A stretch of 39,682 bases of DNA from an uncultured Saprospiraceae bacterium (GTDB lineage Bacteria > Bacteroidota > Bacteroidia > Chitinophagales > Saprospiraceae): assembly GCA_937961455.1 (NCBI GenBank), contig CALGNN010000071.1, positions 1-39,682 of the forward strand, given 5' to 3'. Each line of letters starts with the position of its first letter. The stretch's first letter is position 1. Shown one piece after another: positions 26,952 to 35,100 of this stretch. Under the pieces are notes generated by a model. The model was given only the letters and a program-made list of their open reading frames with translations, was not told the origin of the DNA and ran no database searches. A program made the translations under genes and the position numbers.

Positions 26952-29688
26952 CTTTCTTCTTTTTTTTATCTTTTTTAAGGACTTCTTCAATCTTACGTTG
27001 CATCTCTTCTCCTTCTTTTATTACTTCATCGCTTTTCTTAAGAATTTCTTCTGGATTTGTTTTTGCTTTATCTGAACCTTCTGGTTCCTTTTTAATTGGA
27101 ACTTCTCCATTTTCAGACGGATCTACTTTTAATTCTTCTTCAAGTTTCTGTTCAGGCGTGTTTTTAATGGGACTTGGTTCATTTTGGACTTTTTCTTTTG
27201 CAGATAAAGAAACCAAGTTCGCAAAAATTCTGTAGGCTCCTGGAATTCCCGCTGGCAATTGTCTAAACCAACTATAGCCCGTATAAACAAAATATCCTTC
27301 GCCGTATTTACCAACTAACAAGCCACCTTTTCTACTATTTTCTCCAGGATCATTTGAAGCCAAAACTGCATCATACCTTGTGTCCCATTTATCAGCAAAA
27401 TACAATCCACGTTCTTGCACCCAATTTTCAAAATCAGCAGAGCTAATAGTATTAGGTCCTGACAGCACAGGATGATCTTTTTGAAGGAAACTGATTTCGG
27501 CTTCCTCGACAGAGACTCGATCTCTTGAAATATTTAATTCATAAGGACCGATATCATCTACAGCCAATCCTCTGTTAGTATTGTATTGTACAATGTAAGT
27601 TCCTCCATTATTTACATAATTCATCAAGGCCTTTTGGTGGACCTTTAAGCGCTTGTTGGTATTATAGGCTCTGATACCAGCAACAATCGCGTCACATGCT
27701 GAAAGGCCTTCTTCAGTAAAGTCTGCATCTGATAAATATTTAACCTGATATCCCATTTGCATGAGTGATTGAGGAATCGCGTCACCAGCACCTTCAATGT
27801 ATCCAACAAGTTGGCCTCGTTTTTTTAGATTAATTTTGACAAACTTTGACTCAGCCTTTCTCAATACTTTTTGTGTAGGAATATGCTCATAGGATATCTC
27901 TATCAGCTCATGATCATATTTTTTATTGCCAACGACTGCATGTGCTTTTAACTGAATTTCGGATTGATCTTCTGGAGGCCAAACATCAAACTCAAAAACT
28001 TTTTCTTCCCCTCTGAATTTTAGATCAAAGGTCGCATTATCAATATCTGATTTCCAACCATTGCTTCCATCTAACCTTACCATTCCTTTGACTTCGTCGG
28101 TGCCAGCCTTCACCACTACTTGAACTTTTTTAGGTTCGTTATCTGTAAAGATTATGACACGCTCACTAATCTTGGTATACACAGGAGGTAGCACTTCAAA
28201 TGGTTGATAAATTTCTCCCTTTGCAGGATCAGTATATTTGTAGCTAACAGGTATGATGTAATCAAGCTTTTGACCACCAATGGTAAATGTAAAATTTATT
28301 TTTACCGGCCTTGGAGTTTCAGGCTTTCCAATCAATGATTGTTCTTTTACAGAATACATGCCATCTGTTCCTTTGGATTTTAACCAATAAGGAGCTGAGT
28401 AGCCTTCGTTTGCATTGATTTTTACGTTGGTCTTTATTTTGTAATCTTTATTGTTCACCAACTCTTTTTCCAAGGTAGAATCTCTAAATGAAGGAAGTAT
28501 GGTAAAGCTGTTTAGGATTACTTCCAAATTTGATCTGTTGATTACTTCCAAAGTAATGGGCACGTTCTCACCTGGACTCGCTGTATCATTTATAGCATCT
28601 GCTTCGATATAAAGGCCCAAACAGTGTTTGATGATTTCCTTTATCTCTCCAGATTTTATTTTCTTCCAATGCAGATCATCAATCTTTTGAATCATCTGGT
28701 ATGCTTGTATGAGTTTAGGTACAGAGGCTGAGGGATTCTTAAATGAAAATTCATTTTCAATCTGTTTTATCAATGCGCCAATAGGTGCACCATCAGTCAC
28801 TCGGGTCCAAGTTGTATTGATACCTTCAAATGGATCTGACATATCTTCTGGCATGTCTCCTTTCAAAAGTTCTAAGTATTCCATGCTGCTACCTCTGGTC
28901 AAGCTGGCTCCAAATCCCTGACACTTATGCATACTTCGAGACATCGCTGCAATTTCAGAATTTGAAAGACCTAAAGTAGGATAGTAAGAACCAAGATCTA
29001 CTGAAAGTAAATTTGACTTGTCAGCTTCTTTAAACTTCTCTCTACTACCATAAAACCACCATGAAGTATTGAAGAATAATCTTTTGGTAGTCCAAGTATC
29101 TGTTCTTCTTAATTGATCACTGAAGGCTTCTTTTTGTCGTGCAGCATCAAATGCTTTCACTGAAAGGAGTGCACTTGCTGTGTGATGACCATGCGTCTTT
29201 CTTTCTTTATCAGCTTGAAATCTATTAATTATAATATCGGGTTTGAAGTTTCTTATTGTCCATACTAAGTCAGAAAGTACCTCACCTTCATTCCATTTTT
29301 CTAGTGTTTCTTCTGGGTTTTTAGAATATCCGAAATCATTAGCCCTGGAGAAAAATTGCTCTCCACCATCAGTTCTTCTGGCTGCCAGCAATTCCTGTGT
29401 TCTTATGACACCTAAAAGTTCTTTAAGTTCTGGCCCAATGAGATTCTGGCCACCATCACCTCTAGTTAAAGATATATAGGCGGTTCGCACCTTTTTTTCA
29501 TTAGCTAGGTAAGAAATAAATCTTGTGTTTTCATCGTCGGGATGTGCTGCCACATATAAGGCAGTACCAAGAACACTCAATTTTTCAATATCATGAAATA
29601 TCTCAGCAGCATTAGCACGCTTAGATTGACCGTTTGCGATAGAACTTAGGGTGAAAATCAGTATAAAACTTAAAATTAGATTTTTCAT
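26941..29688 (-). CDS. Secreted PIG-L/LmbE deacetylase with glutamine-amidotransferase-like domain
   Basis: The 915-residue protein begins with a signal peptide cut near residue 20 (IANG/Q). The PIG-L domain (about 30-270) carries the zinc motif AHPDDE at 48-53, SLTRGDGGQN and the second metal/active-site segment THGHHTAS. Family members remove N-acetyl groups from GlcNAc-containing molecules. A central beta-rich region (about 370-600) and a class I glutamine-amidotransferase-like domain follow (about 615-830, GYIEGAGDAIPQSLMQMGYQVKYL; no obvious catalytic Cys). The last 85 residues are Pro/Glu/Lys-rich and end in a lysine run. No T9SS signal or lipobox is seen, so it is probably periplasmic. 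It is the first gene of the array that continues with the small membrane protein and symporter. Confidence 0.9.
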   Translation of the reverse strand: MKNLILSFILIFTLSSIANGQSKRANAAEIFHDIEKLSVLGTALYVAAHPDDENTRFISYLANEKKVRTAYISLTRGDGGQNLIGPELKELLGVIRTQELLAARRTDGGEQFFSRANDFGYSKNPEETLEKWNEGEVLSDLVWTIRNFKPDIIINRFQADKERKTHGHHTASALLSVKAFDAARQKEAFSDQLRRTDTWTTKRLFFNTSWWFYGSREKFKEADKSNLLSVDLGSYYPTLGLSNSEIAAMSRSMHKCQGFGASLTRGSSMEYLELLKGDMPEDMSDPFEGINTTWTRVTDGAPIGALIKQIENEFSFKNPSASVPKLIQAYQMIQKIDDLHWKKIKSGEIKEIIKHCLGLYIEADAINDTASPGENVPITLEVINRSNLEVILNSFTILPSFRDSTLEKELVNNKDYKIKTNVKINANEGYSAPYWLKSKGTDGMYSVKEQSLIGKPETPRPVKINFTFTIGGQKLDYIIPVSYKYTDPAKGEIYQPFEVLPPVYTKISERVIIFTDNEPKKVQVVVKAGTDEVKGMVRLDGSNGWKSDIDNATFDLKFRGEEKVFEFDVWPPEDQSEIQLKAHAVVGNKKYDHELIEISYEHIPTQKVLRKAESKFVKINLKKRGQLVGYIEGAGDAIPQSLMQMGYQVKYLSDADFTEEGLSACDAIVAGIRAYNTNKRLKVHQKALMNYVNNGGTYIVQYNTNRGLAVDDIGPYELNISRDRVSVEEAEISFLQKDHPVLSGPNTISSADFENWVQERGLYFADKWDTRYDAVLASNDPGENSRKGGLLVGKYGEGYFVYTGYSWFRQLPAGIPGAYRIFANLVSLSAKEKVQNEPSPIKNTPEQKLEEELKVDPSENGEVPIKKEPEGSDKAKTNPEEILKKSDEVIKEGEEMQRKIEEVLKKDKKKKKGGN

Positions 29689-29849
29689 AAGGTTTGTATT
29701 AATGAAGCGCCAAACACAAATAAAGAATTTTCAATTCTCTAATTGTATAAAGATAAGGATGTATTAAGGAAAATTTAGATATATTTTGTGAAAAGCTCAA
29801 ATGCAATAGTCCTCATTTTCTAACAGGAGACTTGCATCGAGCCATTTAT

Positions 29850-30365
29850 CTATTCATAAGTGGGTCTCAGTCGGGCAATAAAATAGGAGTTTTCTCCATA
29901 GGTTGTAGTAAACATTTCTTTCTTACTTTTTGTATAAGATTTGAGGTAACACTTCTTTGGGTCTTCGATTTTAGTGTATAATTCATCAATAATGTAATGT
30001 GGATACCGCAGGGTTTTTAATGGAAAGTTGATTTTCTGTTCTTCTTCAAATTGAAAGCCTACAAGGAAAATATCATCTTCATGATATAAAGCAATTAATC
30101 GAATGTTTTCATCCTTTTCCTCTAATACCTCAGTTTTATCCCATTCAGAAGGGAGACCTAGAATCATGTCTTTGGCTCTTGAGCCATCAAAATCTACTAT
30201 GGGAAATTTGCGTTTTACATTTTGAGGCTTTTCAAAAGCAAGTGTCTGCGCTAATTCGTAACCCATACTATCATCATCATTGGTATAAGATTGTCTTTGT
30301 AGAACACATGAGCTGCATAAAACAATTACCATCAAACTAAAAATTAAAGGAAAACTTTTCATCAT
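29850..30365 (-). CDS. Hypothetical lipoprotein
   Basis: The 171-residue protein has a hydrophobic leader (FPLIFSLMVIVLCSS) ending at Cys20, which fits a lipoprotein signal, although Cys at -3 is a weak lipobox residue. The mature part is charged, with VDFDGSRAKDMILGLPSEWDKTEVLEEKDENIRLIALYHEDDIFLVGFQF, and looks like a small alpha/beta domain. I do not recognise the family. The start may be either of the two adjacent ATGs. It is upstream of the PIG-L gene on the same strand with a 161 bp gap, so a link to that array is possible but weak. Confidence 0.7.
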   Translation of the reverse strand: MMKSFPLIFSLMVIVLCSSCVLQRQSYTNDDDSMGYELAQTLAFEKPQNVKRKFPIVDFDGSRAKDMILGLPSEWDKTEVLEEKDENIRLIALYHEDDIFLVGFQFEEEQKINFPLKTLRYPHYIIDELYTKIEDPKKCYLKSYTKSKKEMFTTTYGENSYFIARLRPTYE

Positions 30366-30659
30366 TAGACTTCTTGCTATTACATATTAAATAATATATG
30401 TATTGGTTAAATTAAAATATTAAATTTTATTATAGGTAAATTGGTATTAATTTACAATTTTGTCATATTACATCTCCACCGCAGAAATCAAATTAGAAAA
30501 CACATTTTTTAGATTAATTAATTTTAGTAGATGTTAATAATTTACGTTGTAACGGGTGTTTTTGTATTAAGTTGTGTTTACTTTTTTGGGATGAAATCTC
30601 TCGCAAGTAAAAAATAATTTTCAAGGATTAGTTCTTTTCTTAAGTCTTCTCAAGCGTCT
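30366..30659. other. AT-rich intergenic region with an inverted repeat
   Basis: This 294 bp gap between ribA and the lipoprotein gene has no supportable ORF or RNA gene. It contains a 7 bp inverted repeat, GTAAATT (30436-30442) and AATTTAC (30449-30455) with a 6-base loop, and a shorter one at about 30382-30401. Either could be an operator of the lipoprotein gene. I find no perfect TAnnTTTG on the minus strand. Confidence 0.5.
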
Positions 30660-31235
30660 TTATCCAAGCAGATGACCCATGTGGTCGCGCTTAGTCTTCA
30701 TGTATGCTTCGCTTTCTTCTTTAATTTCTGTTACCAATGGAATTCTATTCCTTAAGATAATACTGTCTTGTAAAAAGCTTTCCAACTTCTTTGGATTATT
30801 TGTCAGTAAATCTATTTCGGTTACATCAAGTTCGTGAAGGATATCTAAGGCGATCGAATAATTCCTTTCATCACTGGCAAAGCCAAGTTGGTGATTAGCT
30901 TCAATGGTGTCCATACCCTCATCTTGGAGATTGTAAGCTTTTAACTTATTGATCAAACCAATACCTCGTCCTTCTTGCCTAAGATAAATCATCATGCCTT
31001 TGCGTTCAGCGATCAATTCCATAGATTTCGAAAATTGATCCCCACAATCACATCTTTTAGATTGGAGCAAATCTCCAGTAAAACATTCGGAGTGGATTCT
31101 CAAAAGAACCGTTCGCTTTACATCTATACTTTCATGGAGAAAGGCCAAATGAGGATGTTCAGCACTTTGAGCGTTTTCAAAAGCGATTACTTGAAAATTG
31201 CCCCATTTTGTAGGAAGTAAACTCTTTACAATCAT
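30660..31235 (-). CDS. ribA: GTP cyclohydrolase II
   Basis: RibA opens GTP to formate, pyrophosphate and 2,5-diamino-6-ribosylamino-4(3H)-pyrimidinone phosphate, the first step of riboflavin synthesis. The 191 residues match stand-alone RibA (about 196 in E. coli). Zinc ligands Cys51, Cys62 and Cys64 lie in RIHSECFTGDLLQSKRCDCG, and the catalytic YLRQEGRGIGLINKLKAYNLQDEGMDTIEAN and LLTNNPKKL segments are intact. There is no fused RibB domain, so 3,4-dihydroxy-2-butanone-phosphate synthase must come from another gene. It lies 27 bp after the four-cysteine membrane protein gene on the same strand. Confidence 0.95.
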   Translation of the reverse strand: MIVKSLLPTKWGNFQVIAFENAQSAEHPHLAFLHESIDVKRTVLLRIHSECFTGDLLQSKRCDCGDQFSKSMELIAERKGMMIYLRQEGRGIGLINKLKAYNLQDEGMDTIEANHQLGFASDERNYSIALDILHELDVTEIDLLTNNPKKLESFLQDSIILRNRIPLVTEIKEESEAYMKTKRDHMGHLLG

Positions 31236-31262
31236 TTGAATCTAGTTTTATAATTGCAAAGC

Positions 31263-31472
31263 CTAGCTGGTTGCTGGGTCACCTTTACATTCTTCACCTG
31301 GTTTTTTTCCACATACGGTACAATCACCGATTTGATTTTTAAGCATCGGATTATTCGTAGCACATGTGCCTACAAACTCTTTACCCGTGATAATGTGTTT
31401 TATATTGATGAGTGCAAAACTGAGAAGGAAAGCACCAAAAATAATTATCAAAGTATATACAAATTCGCTCAT
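31263..31472 (-). CDS. Small NqrM-like membrane protein with four cysteines
   Basis: The 69 residues form one N-terminal membrane helix (about 4-26) followed by a short domain with Cys37, Cys51, Cys54 and Cys62 in the pattern GTCATNNP...GDCTVCGKKPGEEC. The layout of one helix plus a GxC...CxxCG motif resembles NqrM (DUF539), which supports maturation of the Na+-translocating NADH:quinone reductase in other bacteria, and small Bacteroidota proteins often annotated only as membrane or secreted protein. Homology to NqrM is an inference. No nqr gene is in the window. It has a promoter divergent from mazG and probably leads a transcript into ribA. Confidence 0.72.
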   Translation of the reverse strand: MSEFVYTLIIIFGAFLLSFALINIKHIITGKEFVGTCATNNPMLKNQIGDCTVCGKKPGEECKGDPATS

Positions 31473-31483
31473 ATCTAATTACG

Positions 31484-31510
31484 TACCTTTGTTATTTATT
31501 AACAAAAGTA
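31484..31510. promoter_or_regulatory. Palindromic divergent promoter of mazG and the NqrM-like gene
   Basis: TACCTTTG on the plus strand (31484-31491) and TACTTTTG on the minus strand (31510-31503) both match TAnnTTTG. They lie in an 11 bp inverted repeat with one mismatch around a 5-base centre. Predicted transcripts start about 20-30 bp before each gene, so the two polymerase sites overlap. -33 boxes are poor. Confidence 0.6.
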
Positions 31511-31527
31511 AGACTTTAAAAGTTGAC

Positions 31528-32307
31528 ATGCTAAATACTAAAGAAAAGAGATTGGAATCCTTTTCCAAATTGTTGGACATAATGGATGATCTAAGAGCAA
31601 AATGTCCTTGGGATGCTAAGCAAACAATGGAATCACTGAGAAATCTTACAATTGAAGAAACGTATGAGCTAGCTGATGCCATTTTAGAAAAAGATCTGAA
31701 AGGTGTGCAAGAAGAGATTGGAGACATCATGTTACATATGGTCTTCTATGCTAAAATTGCTGAAGAAAAAGGGGCTTTTGATATCGCTGATGCGCTTGAT
31801 GGAATTTCAGAAAAATTGATTAATCGACATCCACATGTTTATGGCAATTTGGAGTTAAATAATGAAGAGGAAGTAAAAGAAAATTGGGAGAAATTAAAAC
31901 TAAAAGAAGGTAAAAAGTCTGTATTGGAAGGAGTGCCTTTGTCTTTACCAGCCATGGTGAAAGCCTATAGAATGCAAGAGAAAACCAAGCAAGTAGGGTT
32001 TGAATGGAAAAATAAAGAAGATGTGTGGGCAAAGGTGAAAGAAGAAATGATAGAATTTGAACAGGTATCGAACAGCGAAGCAGATAAAGCGCATCGGGAA
32101 GAAGAATTTGGTGATATCCTATTTTCTCTCATTAATTATGGTAGGTATATCGGCATTGAAGCTGAGACAGCACTAGAAAAGGTAAACCGGAAATTCAAAA
32201 GTCGTTTTCAGTATATTGAGGAAAATGCTCCAAAAGATTTAGAAGAAATGAGCCTAGAGGAGATGGATGTACTTTGGAATGAAGCTAAAAAAATTGCTAA
32301 AACATAG
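31528..32307 (+). CDS. mazG: Nucleoside triphosphate pyrophosphohydrolase MazG
   Basis: MazG hydrolyses nucleoside triphosphates to monophosphates and pyrophosphate, cleaning the nucleotide pool and influencing ppGpp levels in some bacteria. The ATG at 31528 gives 259 residues, the usual length (263 in E. coli). CPWDAKQTMESLRNLTIEETYELADAI (about 24-50), the EEIGDIMLHMVFYAKIAEE metal-binding block, NRHPHVYG and a second EEFGDILFSLINYGRY block show the paired MazG folds. An in-frame ATG at 31366 would add 54 residues, but that region is antisense to the NqrM-like gene and upstream of the promoter, so it was not used. rpsO follows after 61 bp. Confidence 0.95.
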   Translation: MLNTKEKRLESFSKLLDIMDDLRAKCPWDAKQTMESLRNLTIEETYELADAILEKDLKGVQEEIGDIMLHMVFYAKIAEEKGAFDIADALDGISEKLINRHPHVYGNLELNNEEEVKENWEKLKLKEGKKSVLEGVPLSLPAMVKAYRMQEKTKQVGFEWKNKEDVWAKVKEEMIEFEQVSNSEADKAHREEEFGDILFSLINYGRYIGIEAETALEKVNRKFKSRFQYIEENAPKDLEEMSLEEMDVLWNEAKKIAKT

Positions 32308-32330
32308 TAGGGTTTTACATTATTATTATT

Positions 32331-32338
32331 TACCTTTG
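32331..32338 (+). promoter_or_regulatory. rpsO promoter -7 element
   Basis: TACCTTTG matches TAnnTTTG exactly, 30 bp before the rpsO ATG. The same octamer serves mazG. An AGAGGA purine run about 12-17 bp before the ATG could act as a weak ribosome-binding site. Confidence 0.55.
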
Positions 32339-32368
32339 CAGCGCTAAAAAAGAGGATAAAAAATAAAT

Positions 32369-32644
32369 ATGGCATCTTATTTAACAAAAGAGAAAAAATC
32401 AGAGATCTTCAAAGAATTTGGAGGTGCCGATAAGAACACGGGCTCAACTGAAGCTCAGGTTGCATTATTTACTGAACGAATTAAAGGTCTTTCAGCACAT
32501 TTGTTAGTAAATAAAAAAGACCATTCTACAAGGAGGTCACTATTGACACTTGTAGGAAAGAGAAAGAAACTTTTGCAATATCTTGCAAAAAAGGACATCA
32601 CAAAGTATAGAGCGCTCATCGAAAAGCTTGGCTTAAGAAAATAA
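32369..32644 (+). CDS. rpsO: 30S ribosomal protein S15
   Basis: S15 binds the central domain of 16S rRNA and helps form bridges to the large subunit. The 91 residues fit the family (about 89). FKEFGGADKNTGSTEAQVALFTERI, HLLVNKKDHSTRRSLLTLVGKRKKLLQYL and the terminal RYRALIEKLGLR-like segment are conserved. Its pairing with pnp 101 bp downstream is the classic rpsO-pnp arrangement. Confidence 0.98.
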   Translation: MASYLTKEKKSEIFKEFGGADKNTGSTEAQVALFTERIKGLSAHLLVNKKDHSTRRSLLTLVGKRKKLLQYLAKKDITKYRALIEKLGLRK

Positions 32645-32690
32645 TTCTTAAAGTACTTTACATCTTTCCAGTTTATATTCCTCTATTGAG

Positions 32691-32714
32691 TAGGTATTCA
32701 CAGTTGAATACTTG
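32691..32714 (+). promoter_or_regulatory. Hairpin in the rpsO-pnp intergenic region
   Basis: GTATTCA (32694-32700) pairs perfectly with TGAATAC (32705-32711) around CAGT, extended by three more pairs including G-U. No T tract follows, so it is not a standard terminator. The place corresponds to the RNase III-cleaved, PNPase-autoregulated leader hairpin of pnp known from E. coli; the same role here is an inference. Confidence 0.5.
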
Positions 32715-32745
32715 TTTATGTATTGAAATTGAATAAATAAAATAA

Positions 32746-34950
32746 ATGGGAAGTCAAACACCAATTAGTACTAGTTTTACTTTACAAGACGGAAGAGAAG
32801 TTGTATTAGAAACCGGTAAACTAGCCACTCAAGCACATGGATCTTGTGTTGTCAAAATGGGAGATACCATGCTTTTTGCATCAGTCGTATCTGCACACGA
32901 ACCAAAAGAAGGTCAATCCTTTTTTCCACTATCTGTGGATTATCAAGAAAAATTTGCTGCCGCAGGACGAATTCCTGGTAATTTTTTCAAAAGAGAAGCC
33001 AGACTTTCTGATTATGAAATCTTAACCTGTAGATTGGTAGATAGAGCCATCAGACCTCTATTTCCTGATGGATATATGAATGAGACACAGGTCTTAATCA
33101 ATCTAATATCTGGCGAAGAAGATACTTTGCCAGACGCCTTAGCCGCTTTAGCTGCTTCAACAGCCTTATCTGTATCAAATATTCCATGGGCAGGACCTAT
33201 ATCTGAAGTCAGAGTTGCCAAAATAGAAGGGGAATTTGTAATCAACCCTGGAAGAGCAGCTTTAGAAACTGCAGAATTAGAAATTATTGTGGCTGCTACG
33301 ATTGATAATGTGATGATGGTTGAAGGAGAGGCTGATGAATGTTCAGAACAAGATTTAATTGAAGCTATCAAATTTGGTCATGAAGCTATTAAGATTCAAT
33401 GTCAAGCTCAATTAGATTTAGCTCAAAAAGTAGGAGAAAAAGCAACAGTTAAAAGAGTCTTTGAAATGCCTGAGCCGGATGCTGATCTTGTAACTTATGT
33501 TAAAGATTCAGTAAAGGATGGTGTGTATAAAGTGGTGAAAGGATCGCTTTCTAAGTTTGACAGAAAGGATCAATTCACTGAAGTATATGACAACTTCAAA
33601 GAAAAAGCCTTAGAAGAAAAAGGAGAGGAGTTTATGGATGAGAATGGCTCTGCCATGAAAGAAATCTTCGATAAGTTGAAAAAAGAGGTCATTAGAAGGG
33701 TCATCCTAGATGAGGAAGTGAGATTGGATGGAAGAAAATTAGATGAAGTAAGACCTATTTGGACTGAGGTGAATTATTTGCCTTCAGCACACGGATCAGC
33801 AATATTCAATAGAGGCGAAACACAGGCTCTTGCAAGTTTGACACTTGGTACAAAGCAAGATTCTCAAATGATTGATACCGCCTTAAACTTCGGATATGAA
33901 AAATTCATTTTGCATTATAACTTCCCTGCATACTCTGTAGGTGAAGCAAGACCAATGAGAGGTCCAGGAAGAAGAGAGGTTGGTCATGCAAATCTTGCTG
34001 CAAGATCAATTAAAAAAGTAATGCCGGAGGAATATCCTTACACGGTTAGAATAGTGTCAGATATTATGGAGTCCAATGGTTCTTCATCAATGGCAACTGT
34101 TTGTGCAGGCTCACTAGCCTTGATGGATGGAGGTGTCCCTTTAAGTGCACCAATCTCTGGAATCGCAATGGGTTTAGTATCAGATGGTGAAAAAACAGCG
34201 GTCTTATCAGATATCTTAGGTGATGAAGATGCAGTAGGAGATATGGACTTTAAAGTTACGGGTACAAGTAAAGGTATTTGTGGCTGTCAAATGGATATTA
34301 AGATCGATGGCTTGCCATATGAAATTCTTGAGAAAGCATTAGTCCAAGCAAAGGAGGGCAGAATCGGAATTCTGAATAGAATGAATGATACCCTAAATTC
34401 AAGCAGAGAAGAATTGAAACCACATGCACCTCGAATCGAAGAAGTAATTATCGATAAAAGTTTCATTGGAGCAGTTATTGGACCTGGAGGAAAGGTTATC
34501 CAAGAAATGCAAAAAGAAACAGGCACCACTATCAACATTGAAGAAGTTGATGAAAAAGGTGTAATCAGTATCTTTTCAAATAACAAAGAAGGCATTGAAG
34601 ATGCTTTAAAGAGAATCAATCAAATAACTTATGTACCTCAAGTAGGTGATGAGTATGATGCTAAAGTCGCTTCTCTTGCACCCTATGGTGTATTTGTAGA
34701 ATTCATGGGTAAAAAAGGATTACTGCATATCTCTGAGATATCACATTCAAGAATTGAAAAAGTCGAAGACGTATTCAAGGAAGGAGATAGTGTAAAAGTA
34801 AAACTCATTGGAATTGACGTGAGATCAGGCAAATTCAAACTTTCTAGAAAAGCACTTATGCCAAGACCTCCAAGAGATGAAAATAGAGGTAGAGGTGGTG
34901 ATAATGGCAACAGATCTGAACGCTCAAATGAGGATAGAGGTCGCGATTAG
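32746..34950 (+). CDS. pnp: Polyribonucleotide nucleotidyltransferase (PNPase)
   Basis: PNPase is a trimeric 3'-5' phosphorolytic exoribonuclease in mRNA decay and small-RNA turnover. The 734 residues contain the first RNase PH domain (about 10-230), the helical linker, the second RNase PH domain (about 320-545, with NFPAYSVGEARPMRGPGRREVGHA and DILGDEDAVGDMDFKV), a KH domain (about 569-625, IGAVIGPGGKVIQEMQ) and an S1 domain (about 635-702, GVFVEFMGKKGLLHISEIS). The tail is an Arg/Gly/Asp/Asn-rich low-complexity segment, which may contact RNA or partners. It follows rpsO in the same direction. Confidence 0.98.
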   Translation: MGSQTPISTSFTLQDGREVVLETGKLATQAHGSCVVKMGDTMLFASVVSAHEPKEGQSFFPLSVDYQEKFAAAGRIPGNFFKREARLSDYEILTCRLVDRAIRPLFPDGYMNETQVLINLISGEEDTLPDALAALAASTALSVSNIPWAGPISEVRVAKIEGEFVINPGRAALETAELEIIVAATIDNVMMVEGEADECSEQDLIEAIKFGHEAIKIQCQAQLDLAQKVGEKATVKRVFEMPEPDADLVTYVKDSVKDGVYKVVKGSLSKFDRKDQFTEVYDNFKEKALEEKGEEFMDENGSAMKEIFDKLKKEVIRRVILDEEVRLDGRKLDEVRPIWTEVNYLPSAHGSAIFNRGETQALASLTLGTKQDSQMIDTALNFGYEKFILHYNFPAYSVGEARPMRGPGRREVGHANLAARSIKKVMPEEYPYTVRIVSDIMESNGSSSMATVCAGSLALMDGGVPLSAPISGIAMGLVSDGEKTAVLSDILGDEDAVGDMDFKVTGTSKGICGCQMDIKIDGLPYEILEKALVQAKEGRIGILNRMNDTLNSSREELKPHAPRIEEVIIDKSFIGAVIGPGGKVIQEMQKETGTTINIEEVDEKGVISIFSNNKEGIEDALKRINQITYVPQVGDEYDAKVASLAPYGVFVEFMGKKGLLHISEISHSRIEKVEDVFKEGDSVKVKLIGIDVRSGKFKLSRKALMPRPPRDENRGRGGDNGNRSERSNEDRGRD

Positions 34951-35100
34951 CCAAAATAAAATCACTTATTAAGAACAAAAGAGAAAGACTTGACGTTAAC
35001 TTTTTAGGGAATGTTATACGATAAGAAGCATATTACTACTTTATATGGCTCTTATTTAGTACATTAAGAATACCAATAAGCTAATAGCCAAAGAAAGCAA

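Noticed and set aside
31366-31527. N-terminal extension of MazG from an in-frame ATG at 31366
   Set aside because: It is antisense to the NqrM-like gene, precedes the mapped -7 box, and would make MazG longer than the family. The ATG at 31528 gives the usual length.
34990-35025. TTGACG / TATACG sigma-70-like promoter for rpoD
   Set aside because: The spacer is 19 bases, too long for a classic -35/-10 pair, and the -7 does not match TAnnTTTG. It may be chance.
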